A stretch of 43,428 nucleotides of DNA from Phycisphaerales bacterium (GCA_022446885.1 JAKVBU010000020.1:17221-60648), one strand, 5' to 3'. Positions 1 to 9,366 are shown, counted from the first letter of the stretch. The notes: generated by a model not told the origin, from the sequence alone. Made by a program: numbers and translations.

Positions 1-2
1 TC

Positions 3-152
3 GTGGAGGCGATCGCCCTCAGCTCGAACATCCGAGCGCACCGGGTGACAGACCCTTGGCTCGATCGCCGCGACGGTCTATCGCGGATCCTCAACGGCAT
101 CGGCCAGCCCGCATTCCCCTTCGCATGGACGGCTAGAATCCTCCTTCCATGA
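3..152 (+). CDS. C-terminal end of an upstream gene (partial, unidentified)
   Basis: An open frame enters from outside the window and ends at a TGA that overlaps the ATG of the next gene in the ATGA arrangement typical of translational coupling. The 49 visible residues have protein-like composition and mostly G or C third codon positions. They include the segments ALSSNIRAHRVTDPWLDRR and FPFAWTARILLP. I do not recognise the family. If real, it would be the gene upstream of the hotdog protein in the same operon. The piece is short and could be chance. Confidence 0.4.
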   Translation: MEAIALSSNIRAHRVTDPWLDRRDGLSRILNGIGQPAFPFAWTARILLP

Positions 153-589
153 CGCCTCCCATGAATGCCGATCTCAAGGTCGGCACGAATCAGACGATCT
201 CCGTGACCATCACCGACGACATGCGCCCGGCATTCGCAGGCAGAGTGGTGCACGATGTCTGTTCGACGTGGGACCTGGCCCGCCACTTGGAGACTGCGGC
301 GCGGGCCGTTCTTGAGCCCTACCTGCAGGAAGATGAAGAGGGCATCGGCAGCCATCTGTCGATCGACCACATCGCTCCCGCCCCGGTGGGCTCAACGATC
401 ACCATTCGAGCGGAGGCGATCGAGGTCTCCGACACGACGCTCGTGTGCAGCGTCACTGCACGCGACGGCGACACCGAACTTGCGCACGCCCGGCAGGTGC
501 AACGTGTGCTACCACGAACGGCGATCGACGAGATCATGCATCGCGCGCTGCATCGCGCCCAGTCCAGCCCAGGAGCGTCCGACCCATGA
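149..589 (+). CDS. Hotdog-fold thioesterase-like protein (FlK-like)
   Basis: This 146-residue protein has the size and pattern of single-domain hotdog acyl-CoA thioesterases of the fluoroacetyl-CoA thioesterase (FlK) type. An early segment (about residues 32-50, AGRVVHDVCSTWDLARHLE) is followed by a mid-protein helix and the strand-rich stretch GSTITIRAEAIEVSDTTLVCSV. Such proteins hydrolyse or bind acyl-CoA esters in the cytoplasm. Its stop overlaps the paaF start (ATGA), so it is translated with the phenylacetate genes. By context it could act like PaaI, releasing CoA from dead-end ring-hydroxylated or oxepin CoA esters. That role is inference. It is not an obvious MaoC-type hydratase. The start at 149 overlaps the end of an upstream frame; an in-frame ATG at 161 is an alternative. 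Confidence 0.7.
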   Translation: MTPPMNADLKVGTNQTISVTITDDMRPAFAGRVVHDVCSTWDLARHLETAARAVLEPYLQEDEEGIGSHLSIDHIAPAPVGSTITIRAEAIEVSDTTLVCSVTARDGDTELAHARQVQRVLPRTAIDEIMHRALHRAQSSPGASDP

Positions 590-1362
590 GCGACGAACCC
601 CATCTGTTGACCGAAGTGCAAGGGGCGGTGGCGATCATTCGCATCAACCGGCCCAAGGTGCTCAACGCCCTGAATCTGGAACTCATGCAAGATCTGGCCG
701 ACCTGATGGAGGGGTACGATGCCGACGACTCGATCGTTGTCATTCTGCTGGCCGGGTCTGAACGAGCCTGGGCTGCAGGCGCCGACATTGGCGACATGGC
801 CACCGCCAGTGCAGCAGACATGCGTGCGCGTGATCAATTCGCCCAATGGGAACGCATCAGGGCCATTGGCAAACCGATCGTCGCGGCCGTGAGCGGATTT
901 GCTTTGGGCGGGGGCTGCGAATTGATGATGCACTGCGACATCATCGTGTGCTCGCAGACCGCCAAGATCGGCCAGCCGGAGATCAACATCGGCGTCATGC
1001 CCGGGGCCGGTGGTACGCAACGACTCACCCGGGCCGTGGGCAAGGCGATCGCGATGGACGTGGTTCTCAGCGGCAGATTCCTGAGCGCCGATGAAGCGCT
1101 CCGCCACGGGTTGGTCAGCCGTGTCGTGCCGCCGGAACACTGGTTCACCGAGGCGCTGTCGGTGGCCCGCAAGCTCTCGAGCATGCCCCCGATCGCGCTA
1201 CGCAGTGCGAAGGCGTCTGTCTTGAACGCCGAAGAGTCTAGTCTTGGCGATGCCCTTGTAGAAGAACGGCGACTCTTCATGGACCTGTTCGACACGCAGG
1301 ATCAGAAGGAAGGCATGTCGGCCTTTCTTGATAAACGACGGCCGAAGTTCACCGGAACCTGA
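586..1362 (+). CDS. paaF: Enoyl-CoA hydratase, PaaF-type (2,3-dehydroadipyl-CoA hydratase)
   Basis: A 258-residue crotonase-superfamily enzyme of normal length. The oxyanion-hole loop AAGADI lies near residues 63-68. The Gly-rich motif GGGCE places one catalytic glutamate at residue 112. A second glutamate sits at residue 132 in QPEINIGVMPGAGGTQRL. Both glutamates needed for hydration are therefore present, unlike in the next gene. In the phenylacetyl-CoA pathway PaaF hydrates 2,3-dehydroadipyl-CoA to 3-hydroxyadipyl-CoA in the cytoplasm. The start is chosen at the ATG overlapping the previous stop (ATGA). The neighbours paaG and paaH support PaaF over a general fatty-acid hydratase, but sequence alone does not fix the substrate. 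Confidence 0.85.
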   Translation: MSDEPHLLTEVQGAVAIIRINRPKVLNALNLELMQDLADLMEGYDADDSIVVILLAGSERAWAAGADIGDMATASAADMRARDQFAQWERIRAIGKPIVAAVSGFALGGGCELMMHCDIIVCSQTAKIGQPEINIGVMPGAGGTQRLTRAVGKAIAMDVVLSGRFLSADEALRHGLVSRVVPPEHWFTEALSVARKLSSMPPIALRSAKASVLNAEESSLGDALVEERRLFMDLFDTQDQKEGMSAFLDKRRPKFTGT

Positions 1363-1377
1363 CAGAAGAGACGACCA

Positions 1378-2166
1378 ATGGAAACGCTCACTCTCGACAT
1401 CACTGACCATGTCGCCACGATCACGATCGACCGGCCTGATGTGCTCAACGCTTTCAACGACGCATTCAGCCTGGAGTTCGTCGACACGCTAAAGCAGGTT
1501 GATCGCGACGACGATGTGCGCGTGGTCGTGATCACAGGATCCGGAAGAGCCTTTAGCAGCGGGCAAGATCTTGATGACCTCAAGGCCAAGTACATTCCCG
1601 GCCACGTGCCACATTTGGGCCCGGATCTCAAGAAGCGATATGACCCGTGGGTGAAACGGATCCGCTCTATGGACAAGCCGGTCATAGCGGCGGTCAACGG
1701 TGTTGCCGCTGGTGCCGGATGTTCGCTGGCACTTGCCTGTGATCTTCGAATTGCATCGGAACATGCGAAGTTCATCGAGGTGTTCGTCAATGTCGGACTC
1801 GTGCCGGATTCAGCCAGCACCTGGGTGCTGCCTCGACTCATCGGGCTGGGACGAGCCATGGACATGTGCCTCACGGGGCGTCCGGTCGGAGCCGAGGAGG
1901 CGTTGGCGATTGGGCTGGTCAATCAGGTTGTCAAGACCGATGAACTCATGAACGCCACGGAGAAGGTTGCCCGGCGGCTGGCGGCCCTGCCCGGCCGGGC
2001 CCTTGCTCTCACCAAACGACTGCTCAACCAGTCGTTCCAGAACACGCTCGAAGCGCAGTTGGAAGCCGAGGCCTTCGCGCAGGAGACCGCTGGCCTCACC
2101 GATGATCACTTCGAAGGTGTCACCGCGTTTCTTGAGAAGCGCACGCCTGCTTTCAAGGGCTGTTGA
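1378..2166 (+). CDS. paaG: Crotonase-fold isomerase, PaaG-type (ring 1,2-epoxyphenylacetyl-CoA isomerase)
   Basis: A 262-residue crotonase paralogue beginning 15 nt after paaF. The oxyanion loop FSSGQDLDDL (about residues 59-68) is typical of PaaG. The first hydratase glutamate is replaced by serine (GAGCS, residue 116). An aspartate at residue 144 in VGLVPDSAST occupies the place of the isomerase acid/base. PaaG converts ring-1,2-epoxyphenylacetyl-CoA to the seven-membered oxepin-CoA and also shifts a double bond later in the pathway. Loss of the first Glu with the Asp retained is direct evidence for isomerase rather than hydratase chemistry. It is in an operon with paaF and paaH. Confidence 0.88.
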   Translation: METLTLDITDHVATITIDRPDVLNAFNDAFSLEFVDTLKQVDRDDDVRVVVITGSGRAFSSGQDLDDLKAKYIPGHVPHLGPDLKKRYDPWVKRIRSMDKPVIAAVNGVAAGAGCSLALACDLRIASEHAKFIEVFVNVGLVPDSASTWVLPRLIGLGRAMDMCLTGRPVGAEEALAIGLVNQVVKTDELMNATEKVARRLAALPGRALALTKRLLNQSFQNTLEAQLEAEAFAQETAGLTDDHFEGVTAFLEKRTPAFKGC

Positions 2167-2168
2167 GG

Positions 2169-3380
2169 ATGGCCCAAGCACAAGACATCGTGGCCATTCT
2201 GGGAGCGGGCGCGATGGGCGCAGGCATCGCGCAGGTGGCAGCTGCGGCTGGTTGGCATGTGCTGCTGCTCGACGTGGATGCAGAGACTGCACAAAGGTCC
2301 ATCGATGGCATCAAGCAGCGACTGGACAAACGCGTCGAGCGTGGACGCATGAGCGAAGCGGATGCCCGGGTGCTCGTCGATCGGCTGATGGCAAGCGACG
2401 ACCATGCCCAACTGGCCACCTGCGGACTTCTGATCGAGGCCATTGTCGAGAACATGGATGTCAAAGTGAAGTCCATGCAGACACTCTTGGGCCATCTGAG
2501 CGACGACGCGATCATCGCGACGAACACGTCATCGCTGAGCGTGACGGAACTAGGCCAGCGCATCGGCCAGCCGCACCGCACGTGCGGCATGCACTTTTTC
2601 AACCCGGCACCGGTCATGAAGCTGGTCGAGATCGTTTCCACCTCGAACTGCGATGAGGCGATTGTTGATCAAGTCGCCGACATCGCTGGCATCTGGGGCA
2701 AGCAAGTTGCCCGCTGCGCCGACACTTCTGGCTTTATCGTCAATCGAGTCGCCCGCCCCTACTATCTAGAGGCATTTCGCTGTCTTGAAGACGGCTTGTG
2801 CATGCCTGATCTGCTCGACGCCGCCATGCGTGACGCGGCTGGATTTCGGATGGGGCCATTTGAGTTAACGGACCTCATCGGTCACGACGTCAACACGGCC
2901 ACCACTCGCACTGTGTGGTCCTCCTGGGACAAGCCCGAACGCTTGTGCCCGGTGCATGCACAAGAGTCACTCGTCGCCGCCGGCGATCTGGGCCGCAAGA
3001 CCGGTTGTGGCGTGTACGACCATTCTGGGGACGCGCCGGTGACGGTGTTGCGTGGCGGGCAGGATGCCCCCCGACTAACCGCAGCACTGACCAAGGCGGC
3101 TGCGGACTTTGCTGCCGGTGTATCGGCCCCTGCCGCTGATCTTCCTGCGCCGATTCAAGTTGCCCTGATGCGGGTGCTGTGTGGGCTGTTCAACGAGGCT
3201 ATGTGGGCGCGGCACGATGGCGTAGCTCATGCAGATGCGATCGACACCGCGATGACGTACGGCGTGAACTACCCAAACGGTCCATTCAACTGGATGGCGA
3301 CGTTCGCCCCCACTGTTGTCGATTCGGCCTTCGACGCACTGGTCGCAGATGTCAGCGCCTCTCGCTTCACGCGGCCCTAA
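2169..3380 (+). CDS. paaH: 3-hydroxyacyl-CoA dehydrogenase, PaaH-type (3-hydroxyadipyl-CoA dehydrogenase)
   Basis: A 403-residue NAD-dependent enzyme. The Rossmann motif GAGAMGAG lies at residues 12-19, followed by the acidic strand end LLLDVD. The catalytic-domain block MHFFNPAPVMKLVEIV follows, and then two 3HCDH C-terminal domains, one around FIVNRVARPYYLEAF and a second after about residue 310 (LMRVLCGLFNEA). PaaH oxidises 3-hydroxyadipyl-CoA to 3-oxoadipyl-CoA. The start is placed at the ATG two bases after the paaG stop rather than at the TTG that overlaps it. The double C-terminal domain matches the longer PaaH/FadB-type layout rather than the roughly 280-residue short enzymes. It is the last gene of this operon. 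Confidence 0.88.
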   Translation: MAQAQDIVAILGAGAMGAGIAQVAAAAGWHVLLLDVDAETAQRSIDGIKQRLDKRVERGRMSEADARVLVDRLMASDDHAQLATCGLLIEAIVENMDVKVKSMQTLLGHLSDDAIIATNTSSLSVTELGQRIGQPHRTCGMHFFNPAPVMKLVEIVSTSNCDEAIVDQVADIAGIWGKQVARCADTSGFIVNRVARPYYLEAFRCLEDGLCMPDLLDAAMRDAAGFRMGPFELTDLIGHDVNTATTRTVWSSWDKPERLCPVHAQESLVAAGDLGRKTGCGVYDHSGDAPVTVLRGGQDAPRLTAALTKAAADFAAGVSAPAADLPAPIQVALMRVLCGLFNEAMWARHDGVAHADAIDTAMTYGVNYPNGPFNWMATFAPTVVDSAFDALVADVSASRFTRP

Positions 3381-3396
3381 CTGAACTCGACTCGCA

Positions 3397-3434
3397 TAAA
3401 AAAGACACGGGCCGGAGCACATACTCCGGCCCGT
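3397..3434 (-). terminator. Intrinsic terminator between convergent paaH and dockerin-like gene
   Basis: A perfect 11-bp stem (ACGGGCCGGAG with its complement, 3407-3417 and 3424-3434) encloses a 6-nt loop. On the reverse strand it is followed by a short spacer and TTTTTT, a complete Rho-independent terminator for the reverse gene ending at 3466. The forward side lacks a T run but the hairpin may still slow transcription leaving paaH. Confidence 0.85.
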
Positions 3435-3465
3435 ATCAATTCAATCAAAAGTGGTCGGCGTAATA

Positions 3466-4884
3466 TCAGCAGCCAGATCCGAAGTAGGCCAGGATCTCAA
3501 GGAGGTCCTCGACGTTGTACTCATCGCCGAAGCCGGCGATGGCCACGAGGATGTCGTCAACATTGACCACGTTGTCACCGTTGAGGTCGCCCGGGCAACC
3601 GGCGGCATCCGGCCCTTGACCATCGAACTGGATGGCCGTTTCGGGACCTGCCCGCCAGTAGGGCATGGTGATGGTAGCCATGACGGGGGGGGCGTCCGCA
3701 TCAAAGCGGAAGTTGTACATGGTGGCCCAACGGATCGCATTGGTGGTAGCTACCCAGACCGGATCACCACTCTGGTCTTCGTCCCAATATCCCTCCTCGA
3801 CTGCTGTCCATGTGGCGGCCCCATTGACATGCTGGAAAGTCCAGTCGGTGCCGTAAATGACGTTCTCTTCACCGGAGTGATAGTGAACATCCTTGAACTC
3901 AACATTGGTCAACGTTGTGCCAGATGGGACAGGGACACTGAATTCGTCGATGCAGCGATGCGAGTTCTGGTTGTTCACTGCATACTCGTAGTGCCACGTA
4001 CCGTCACCGTTGTCAGTGACCAACCACCCAACATTCACACGGCCCTCTCCATCCCAATCGCCGTCCAATTGTTGCTCGAGAGTAGGCAACGAAAGCACAT
4101 TCGCGCCGGCGAGATCCTGCCATGCCCATAGTGCAGGAACTTCATGCTGAGTCTCATAAGCACCGTTTCCAGTGGCGGAAGTAGCGCTATTAAACTTGAC
4201 CTGCCGATGAGAGGCATTGTTGTTTTGCCGGAGTTCATCGCCTTCCACAGACTCGCCCGGTTCAACATATTGACCTTCCACGAAGTAAAGGGCGCCGGGA
4301 TAGTCAAGATAGTCTTCGTCAACCAGTTGGAGTTTGCCGCGCACTGCGCTCGGCCCCGATGGACTGATACTGAATGGGTAGTCGTACTGACCTGTAAACG
4401 CATTAATGTCGCATCGGGGAGCATCTGCGTCTGCATTCAACCCTGCCCAATACGTGTCAGCACAACCAATGCCAAGCGTAGAGCAACCCGTGCTCTGGCA
4501 CCCACCAAAGGGTGAGTTACATCCAGGCTCACTCACAGCACAGAAACTGTGCTTCAGCCAACTCATACCGATTTGTTCAAACCGTCCCTCGTGCAAGCGG
4601 TAACAGTTCTGAGCAATAACAGGCTGCGTACCAGTTCCTTGGCTCCAAGGAGCAACCTTATTACCCATGTTGCAGCTTGTAGTTGCGACTGCCCAGCCGC
4701 GAACACCGTTGTATGTGCCGTAGTACTCCATATCGAAGCCACCACCGCCGTAGCCGTCCTCTGCGACAAATCGGGTGGTGACATCGAAATAGGTCCCTCC
4801 GGCAGTTGCGGGGGTCGTCAGAACCATGCCCGCCAAGGTGGATAGACCCACCGCCGCCATCGTTGGGAACATCTTGATCGCCAT
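3466..4884 (-). CDS. Secreted protein with C-terminal dockerin-like repeats
   Basis: A 472-residue exported protein. The start at 4884 gives a clear signal peptide (MAIKMFPTMAAVGLSTLAG, likely cut after TPATAGG) and lies just after a purine-rich GAGGAG. The body is rich in aromatic residues and cysteine pairs (for example a Cys-rich stretch near residues 135-170) and I do not recognise a catalytic domain. The last roughly 43 residues carry two Asp-rich loops, CPGDLNGDNVVNVDDILV and EYNVEDLLEILAYFGSGC, resembling calcium-binding dockerin type I repeats. It is probably a cell-surface or extracellular protein. It is followed by a strong terminator. The same C-terminal layout occurs in the products at 13677 and 15250. 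Confidence 0.8.
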   Translation of the reverse strand: MAIKMFPTMAAVGLSTLAGMVLTTPATAGGTYFDVTTRFVAEDGYGGGGFDMEYYGTYNGVRGWAVATTSCNMGNKVAPWSQGTGTQPVIAQNCYRLHEGRFEQIGMSWLKHSFCAVSEPGCNSPFGGCQSTGCSTLGIGCADTYWAGLNADADAPRCDINAFTGQYDYPFSISPSGPSAVRGKLQLVDEDYLDYPGALYFVEGQYVEPGESVEGDELRQNNNASHRQVKFNSATSATGNGAYETQHEVPALWAWQDLAGANVLSLPTLEQQLDGDWDGEGRVNVGWLVTDNGDGTWHYEYAVNNQNSHRCIDEFSVPVPSGTTLTNVEFKDVHYHSGEENVIYGTDWTFQHVNGAATWTAVEEGYWDEDQSGDPVWVATTNAIRWATMYNFRFDADAPPVMATITMPYWRAGPETAIQFDGQGPDAAGCPGDLNGDNVVNVDDILVAIAGFGDEYNVEDLLEILAYFGSGC

Positions 4885-5060
4885 TGCGCAAATCTCCTCG
4901 CAGGCGACGCGTCTCTCCCGCCACGGTTGTGGTGCGCCGCTCAGAATGAGCCTCAACTCTAACCCAACGAACGGATAAAGCACGGGACTTCCCTCCTGTG
5001 GGCCCTAGAAAGGCAAAAAATTCGCCCCCGAAATCCGACCCACACCCGATTCTGGCCCAT

Positions 5061-5921
5061 TCAGGAGGCCTGGGCGGCCCCTTTCCTGGCCGCCGCATCG
5101 TGCCGCTCGACCCAGATACGGGGATTCTTGAGCACCTTGAGGCGGCAGTCACCACAGCAGGTTCGAATGACCCGATTGCCGATCACAAGTTCGACTGGAG
5201 CCTTCCTCAGCGGACGGCCCGAGACGATGCAGGTGTCATCGCCCTTGAATGGCGTTGCCTTGATGAGGGCAGCATCCAGTGCCTTGAGGTGCTTGGCTGG
5301 ATCAGCCTTGAAGGTGATGGCGCACTGGCCACAGCAGAGGCGAACCAGTCGATTGCCGAACACGAGATCGACTGTGTCTTCACCCAGTGGCCGCCCAGTC
5401 ACGATGCAAGTTTTGAGCGGGTACACGCCCTTCTGACGCTCGATGATCCAATCGTCTATCCGCTTGTTGTAGCGATCCGGGTTTTCCTCAATGCGCCTGA
5501 AGCAGCCCGGGCAACAAACAGACACGTCACGATCACCGATCCGCTTCGTTGCCGGCTGGTTCATGCTCTCGATGCCCTTGCGCGATAGCGGACAATTGGG
5601 AAGGATGTACGCCCGAGCAAGCACAAGCGACTGGGCCTCGGCCGGCTGCTTTGGCCTTTCTTGCTCACTTTGCCCACTTGGCTCATCCTCAACATCATCT
5701 GCCGGCTGCACCTTCGCCAGTAGAGCTGCTTGGGCGGTGCCATCCATCGCCTCGGCCTTCGCCTTGCAGCGCTTGCAGCACACGGCCACTGCAGTGCCAT
5801 CGATGTTGACGGTCGGGCTCGAGGCGTTCACTGGCTGATCTGAAATCGGACACCTGGTGTTCGTGGGTCCGACCCCGAGCGTACTTACGGCGATGAGCAT
5901 GGTGGCGGCGATGGCGATCAT
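5061..5921 (-). CDS. Exported protein with four YHS/TRASH-like CC-x2-C repeats
   Basis: A 286-residue protein with a short N-terminal hydrophobic segment (MIAIAATMLIAVSTLGVG) that looks like a signal peptide. The rest is four copies of a cysteine module. Each has a leading C-[PI]-[ILV]-[ST], then a GxxxVxxCCxxC stretch, and often a following DP or NP with a basic or aromatic residue. The four cores are AVCCKRC, SVCCPGC, RLCCGQC and RTCCGDC. Copies 1 and 2 are separated by a Glu/Gln/Pro-rich linker; copies 3 and 4 are close duplicates (CIVTGRPL and CIVSGRPL). This pattern resembles YHS/TRASH metal-binding domains, so heavy-metal (for example copper) binding in the periplasm is a reasonable inference. 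GGAG lies upstream of the ATG. It is downstream of the kinase gene. Confidence 0.7.
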   Translation of the reverse strand: MIAIAATMLIAVSTLGVGPTNTRCPISDQPVNASSPTVNIDGTAVAVCCKRCKAKAEAMDGTAQAALLAKVQPADDVEDEPSGQSEQERPKQPAEAQSLVLARAYILPNCPLSRKGIESMNQPATKRIGDRDVSVCCPGCFRRIEENPDRYNKRIDDWIIERQKGVYPLKTCIVTGRPLGEDTVDLVFGNRLVRLCCGQCAITFKADPAKHLKALDAALIKATPFKGDDTCIVSGRPLRKAPVELVIGNRVIRTCCGDCRLKVLKNPRIWVERHDAAARKGAAQAS

Positions 5922-6048
5922 CTGTCAGTCTCCAATTCAAGGCGGGGGTGCCCTGCACGTTCAGTCAAGTCCGTCACTATCCAGAACAACCCCACCACTT
6001 GTATCCGAACAAGCAGGCATGCAGTTGTACTTGAATCCATCGCCGCCG

Positions 6049-9000
6049 TCACTGGTCTTCAGCGGTGTGCAGCTTGTCGCGGTACGCCTGCAGGGTCTCC
6101 CGCACCCGCTCGAGGTCTTCAGGAGGTGCCACAAGCAGGGCCTGTTCCTGCCACCCAACGGCGCCTTGGAGATCACCTAGTGCCAGGGCAAGCTGGGCCT
6201 GCACCTCCTCCAGTCGTGGACCACTCCGGTCCATGGCCTCATGGGCACGGGTCGCTGCTGCCCTGAGCACCTCGCCGGTACCCAACACCAGCTGGTTGTC
6301 GTCGTCCACCCGCATCAACAGGCGAATCGCCCCCTCAATCTGCTGTGGGCTTTCATGTTTGGCCTGCAGCATGGCTTCAACTCCGTCGTGGGCCTGCGCC
6401 CTGGCACCCGTTCGGTCCCAGGCGACCAGACGAAGGACCTCGAACATCGCCATGAGCGATGCGTTGGGCACATCTGATGGCGTGAGTTGCTCCAGCGCCA
6501 CGTCGACGGTCTCAAGGGCCCCCACCGGCTCCCCGTACTTCAGTTGAAGCATGGCCCGTCCAGCGAGCACGTTCAGCCGATTCTCATCGGCGGGTTCCAA
6601 GTGCTCGCGTACCAGATCTGCTGCGGTTGCACTTACATCGAGTGCCCTTTGTCTTGACGCTGCATTCCTGTATCCAAGGGCCACTTGCAAGAGTGCCCTA
6701 GCACGTTGACTCGGCGGGAAGGCCGCCGGGGCTTCAAGCGTCTCGCCGTTCGCTGGATCCCTTGCCCCGCCAACCGTCGCAAGCAGGCCGTCAAGTTCCG
6801 CGACGCCGTCCTCCACACGGTCGTCTTCGATCAGCGCCTGGGCCAACAGGAGCCGCAGCCCGATCGACTCGGGATGGATCCCCCCCACAAGGGTCTGCAG
6901 GGCGTCCAACGTCGCACGCATGTGCCCCTCACCCTCTTCAACCTCACCAGCTTCCAGCAGCGCGACGGCCAAGAGCGCCCGCGGCCGAATCACTTCAGGC
7001 GAATCGCTCGCATGCGTTTCCAGCAGCCTCTCCCAGGATGCACGCAACTGATCGACCGTCAGACTGCCCATGCCTGTCGAGGCAGACTGGCCGAGATCCA
7101 TCTGCAGCGCCTGGGCACTGGGATGATCGGTCCCGAATCGCCGCACGTACCCCTCATGGGCCCGCTGCAGGAAGGGGCGTGATGCGGCGACCATCTCCGC
7201 ACTGTCGATGGACTTACCAGTGAACATCATCGCGCGACCACGCATATGCAACACGTCGAGCACGAATGTGTGATCATCGCCGAACACCAGCCTGGCATCG
7301 TCAAGCGATTTACTCAGTGGGTGGTCACCCTCTGCGTTCCAATTGCCCTGGCTGAGGTCGTCGGCGAAGTCATAGAAGGCGAGCATGGTCCGGGCCCGCA
7401 CGGAGAGCGGATGCAACTCGCCCAGTGCCGAACTGGCGGCCTGCCCGATTGACTCCATCAGTGCTCGGGCCACGGCCATTTCGCTCGCCCTGGCAGTGGG
7501 ATTCGACTCCAGCATCGCCTCGTAGTACCGCTGCGCCGCAACGGCAAAGCCAGCACCAAGGGTCTGCTCGTGCTCCGTGCCATACAGATCGTTCGCCAGC
7601 GTCTGCCACTGGCGGGCAAGCTTCAGGGTGGTGGCCTCCGACGACTGAAACAGCATGTCCAGCGTGCGAGCCTCCAGTGCTTGCACCAGCACCGGGTGCC
7701 TCTCAGGCAGTGATCGACGAGCCGCCTCCAGCGCGGATCGACTTGCCGCATCGGCGTCCTTGCTTTGTCCCAGTTCGGAGAGCACTCGAGCCATCCACAC
7801 CTGCGCCTGGATCACGCGTGGATCGCTCGCCCCGTACATGCCCTCAATGGTCTGTGCCCCCTGCTCGAGTTGGGCCCGGGCCGCTTCGAACATCTCCAGG
7901 TCGAACATGATCTCGGCGATCATCAGACGGGTCTGGGCCGCCTGCTCCGGCAGCCCGTCGAATCGCTCGTCGATGGCGACGGCCGCCTCCGCCAGCGTCT
8001 GCTCGGTGGTGAGCATGCGTCCCTGCGCATGACGCGGGCTGCTCATGGCCAGAATATCCCGCTGGAACGCCTGTGCCGCCTTGGCCTTCTCGAGCTCAAC
8101 CTGTGTTGCTTGCTGGGCAATCAGTGCTTCCGACCTGGCGTTGCTCGCCTGCACGGCCAGCACGATGCTCACCACTGTCGCGATCAAGAGCACAGCGGCA
8201 ATGGACGCCACTGCGATGACAGCCGCCTTGTTGCGACGGACCAGCAGGGACAACTGGTAGGGGATGCTCAGCGGCCGCGCCGAAACGGGCTCGCCTTTCC
8301 CATAGCGCTCGATGTCCTGCTTGAGCTCAAGGGCCGACTGGTAGCGGTAATCCGGGTCCTTGGCCATGGCCTTAGAGACGATGGTGTCCAGATCGCCACG
8401 CAACTGCGGATCGGCCAGCGACAGACGCCTGGCCGGTTGCTCGCGTACGACTCTGGCCGCGTCATAGATCGCCATCGACGTCAGGTCGTGCGGTGTTTGC
8501 CCTGTGAGCAACTCAAAGAGCATGACGCCCAGGGCATAGATGTCGCTGCGGGCGTCAATGAGATCGGGATTGGCCTCACACTGCTCGGGGCTCATGTACT
8601 GCAGGGTGCCGATGAGCGCCCCCACATCGGTCTGCTGCGTCGTCACGGCTAGATCCGAGTCCGTCGATCTAGCCACACCGAAGTCGATCACCTTCGAGTT
8701 GCCGTTTCGATCCACCAGCACGTTCCCGGGCTTGAGATCGCGATGTACGACACCCTTGAGATGCCCGTGGTGCACTGCGTCGCAGACTGCTGCAAACAGC
8801 TTCAGCCTGGATGCTGTGTCCAATTCCTTGTCCAAGGCGTAACGGGTGAGCTCCTTGGCCCCGGCGATGTACTCCATCGCAAAGAAGGGCACGCCGCCGG
8901 AGCCATCGTCCCAGGTGCCGGCCTCGTAGATCTGGGCGATTCCGGGGTGATGCAGCCGTCCCAGCACCTCGGCCTCCAGTTGGAATCGACGCAGGGCCGA

Positions 9001-9366
9001 GCCACTGGTGATGCCCCGCTTCATGACCTTCACCGCCACCTTGCGACGGGGGATGTCCTGCAGGGCCTCGTAGACAGCTCCCATGCCTCCGGTACCGATC
9101 AGCCGACGCACCTTGAATTGGCCGATGGAGGAAGGCAGGTTGACCTGTGCCCGCTCCGACTGCACTGGCGTCTGCACCGTGGCCTGATTGGGCAGGTCAG
9201 GTGCAGACTGCAAACGGGCCAATGCGGCCTCCACTCGCGCCAGCAGCTGCTCATCCGAGCCGCATGATTGGGTCAGCAGCTCCTGACGATCGGCCGGGGC
9301 AGCGGCCATCACCTCCGAGGCGATTCTCGCCGCCCTGTCCTGTGAGTGGTCACGCTGTCCTGCCAC
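6049..9366 (-). CDS. Transmembrane Ser/Thr protein kinase with long TPR-like C-terminal region
   Basis: A 1105-residue PknB-type kinase. All key motifs are seen: glycine loop GTGGMG at 91-96, lysine 113 in VAVKVMK, HRDLKPGN with Asp210, DFG at 228-230 and MSPEQ as the activation-segment end. One hydrophobic segment (about 383-407) follows the kinase domain. The remaining roughly 690 residues are Ala/Leu/Glu-rich helical repeats of TPR character (for example FEAARAQLEQGAQTIEGMYG), presumably on the far side of the membrane. The start is GTG with GGGAG nearby. It is divergent from the thiolase gene with 93 bp between starts, so the two may share a control region. Its substrates are unknown; control of the adjacent phenylacetate genes is only a contextual guess. 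Confidence 0.9.
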   Translation of the reverse strand: MAGQRDHSQDRAARIASEVMAAAPADRQELLTQSCGSDEQLLARVEAALARLQSAPDLPNQATVQTPVQSERAQVNLPSSIGQFKVRRLIGTGGMGAVYEALQDIPRRKVAVKVMKRGITSGSALRRFQLEAEVLGRLHHPGIAQIYEAGTWDDGSGGVPFFAMEYIAGAKELTRYALDKELDTASRLKLFAAVCDAVHHGHLKGVVHRDLKPGNVLVDRNGNSKVIDFGVARSTDSDLAVTTQQTDVGALIGTLQYMSPEQCEANPDLIDARSDIYALGVMLFELLTGQTPHDLTSMAIYDAARVVREQPARRLSLADPQLRGDLDTIVSKAMAKDPDYRYQSALELKQDIERYGKGEPVSARPLSIPYQLSLLVRRNKAAVIAVASIAAVLLIATVVSIVLAVQASNARSEALIAQQATQVELEKAKAAQAFQRDILAMSSPRHAQGRMLTTEQTLAEAAVAIDERFDGLPEQAAQTRLMIAEIMFDLEMFEAARAQLEQGAQTIEGMYGASDPRVIQAQVWMARVLSELGQSKDADAASRSALEAARRSLPERHPVLVQALEARTLDMLFQSSEATTLKLARQWQTLANDLYGTEHEQTLGAGFAVAAQRYYEAMLESNPTARASEMAVARALMESIGQAASSALGELHPLSVRARTMLAFYDFADDLSQGNWNAEGDHPLSKSLDDARLVFGDDHTFVLDVLHMRGRAMMFTGKSIDSAEMVAASRPFLQRAHEGYVRRFGTDHPSAQALQMDLGQSASTGMGSLTVDQLRASWERLLETHASDSPEVIRPRALLAVALLEAGEVEEGEGHMRATLDALQTLVGGIHPESIGLRLLLAQALIEDDRVEDGVAELDGLLATVGGARDPANGETLEAPAAFPPSQRARALLQVALGYRNAASRQRALDVSATAADLVREHLEPADENRLNVLAGRAMLQLKYGEPVGALETVDVALEQLTPSDVPNASLMAMFEVLRLVAWDRTGARAQAHDGVEAMLQAKHESPQQIEGAIRLLMRVDDDNQLVLGTGEVLRAAATRAHEAMDRSGPRLEEVQAQLALALGDLQGAVGWQEQALLVAPPEDLERVRETLQAYRDKLHTAEDQ

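Noticed and set aside
5918-6040. Possible 40-residue reverse gene between the kinase and the YHS protein
   Set aside because: It overlaps the next ATG in a coupling-like way but has no ribosome-binding site, no recognisable motif and is too short to support.
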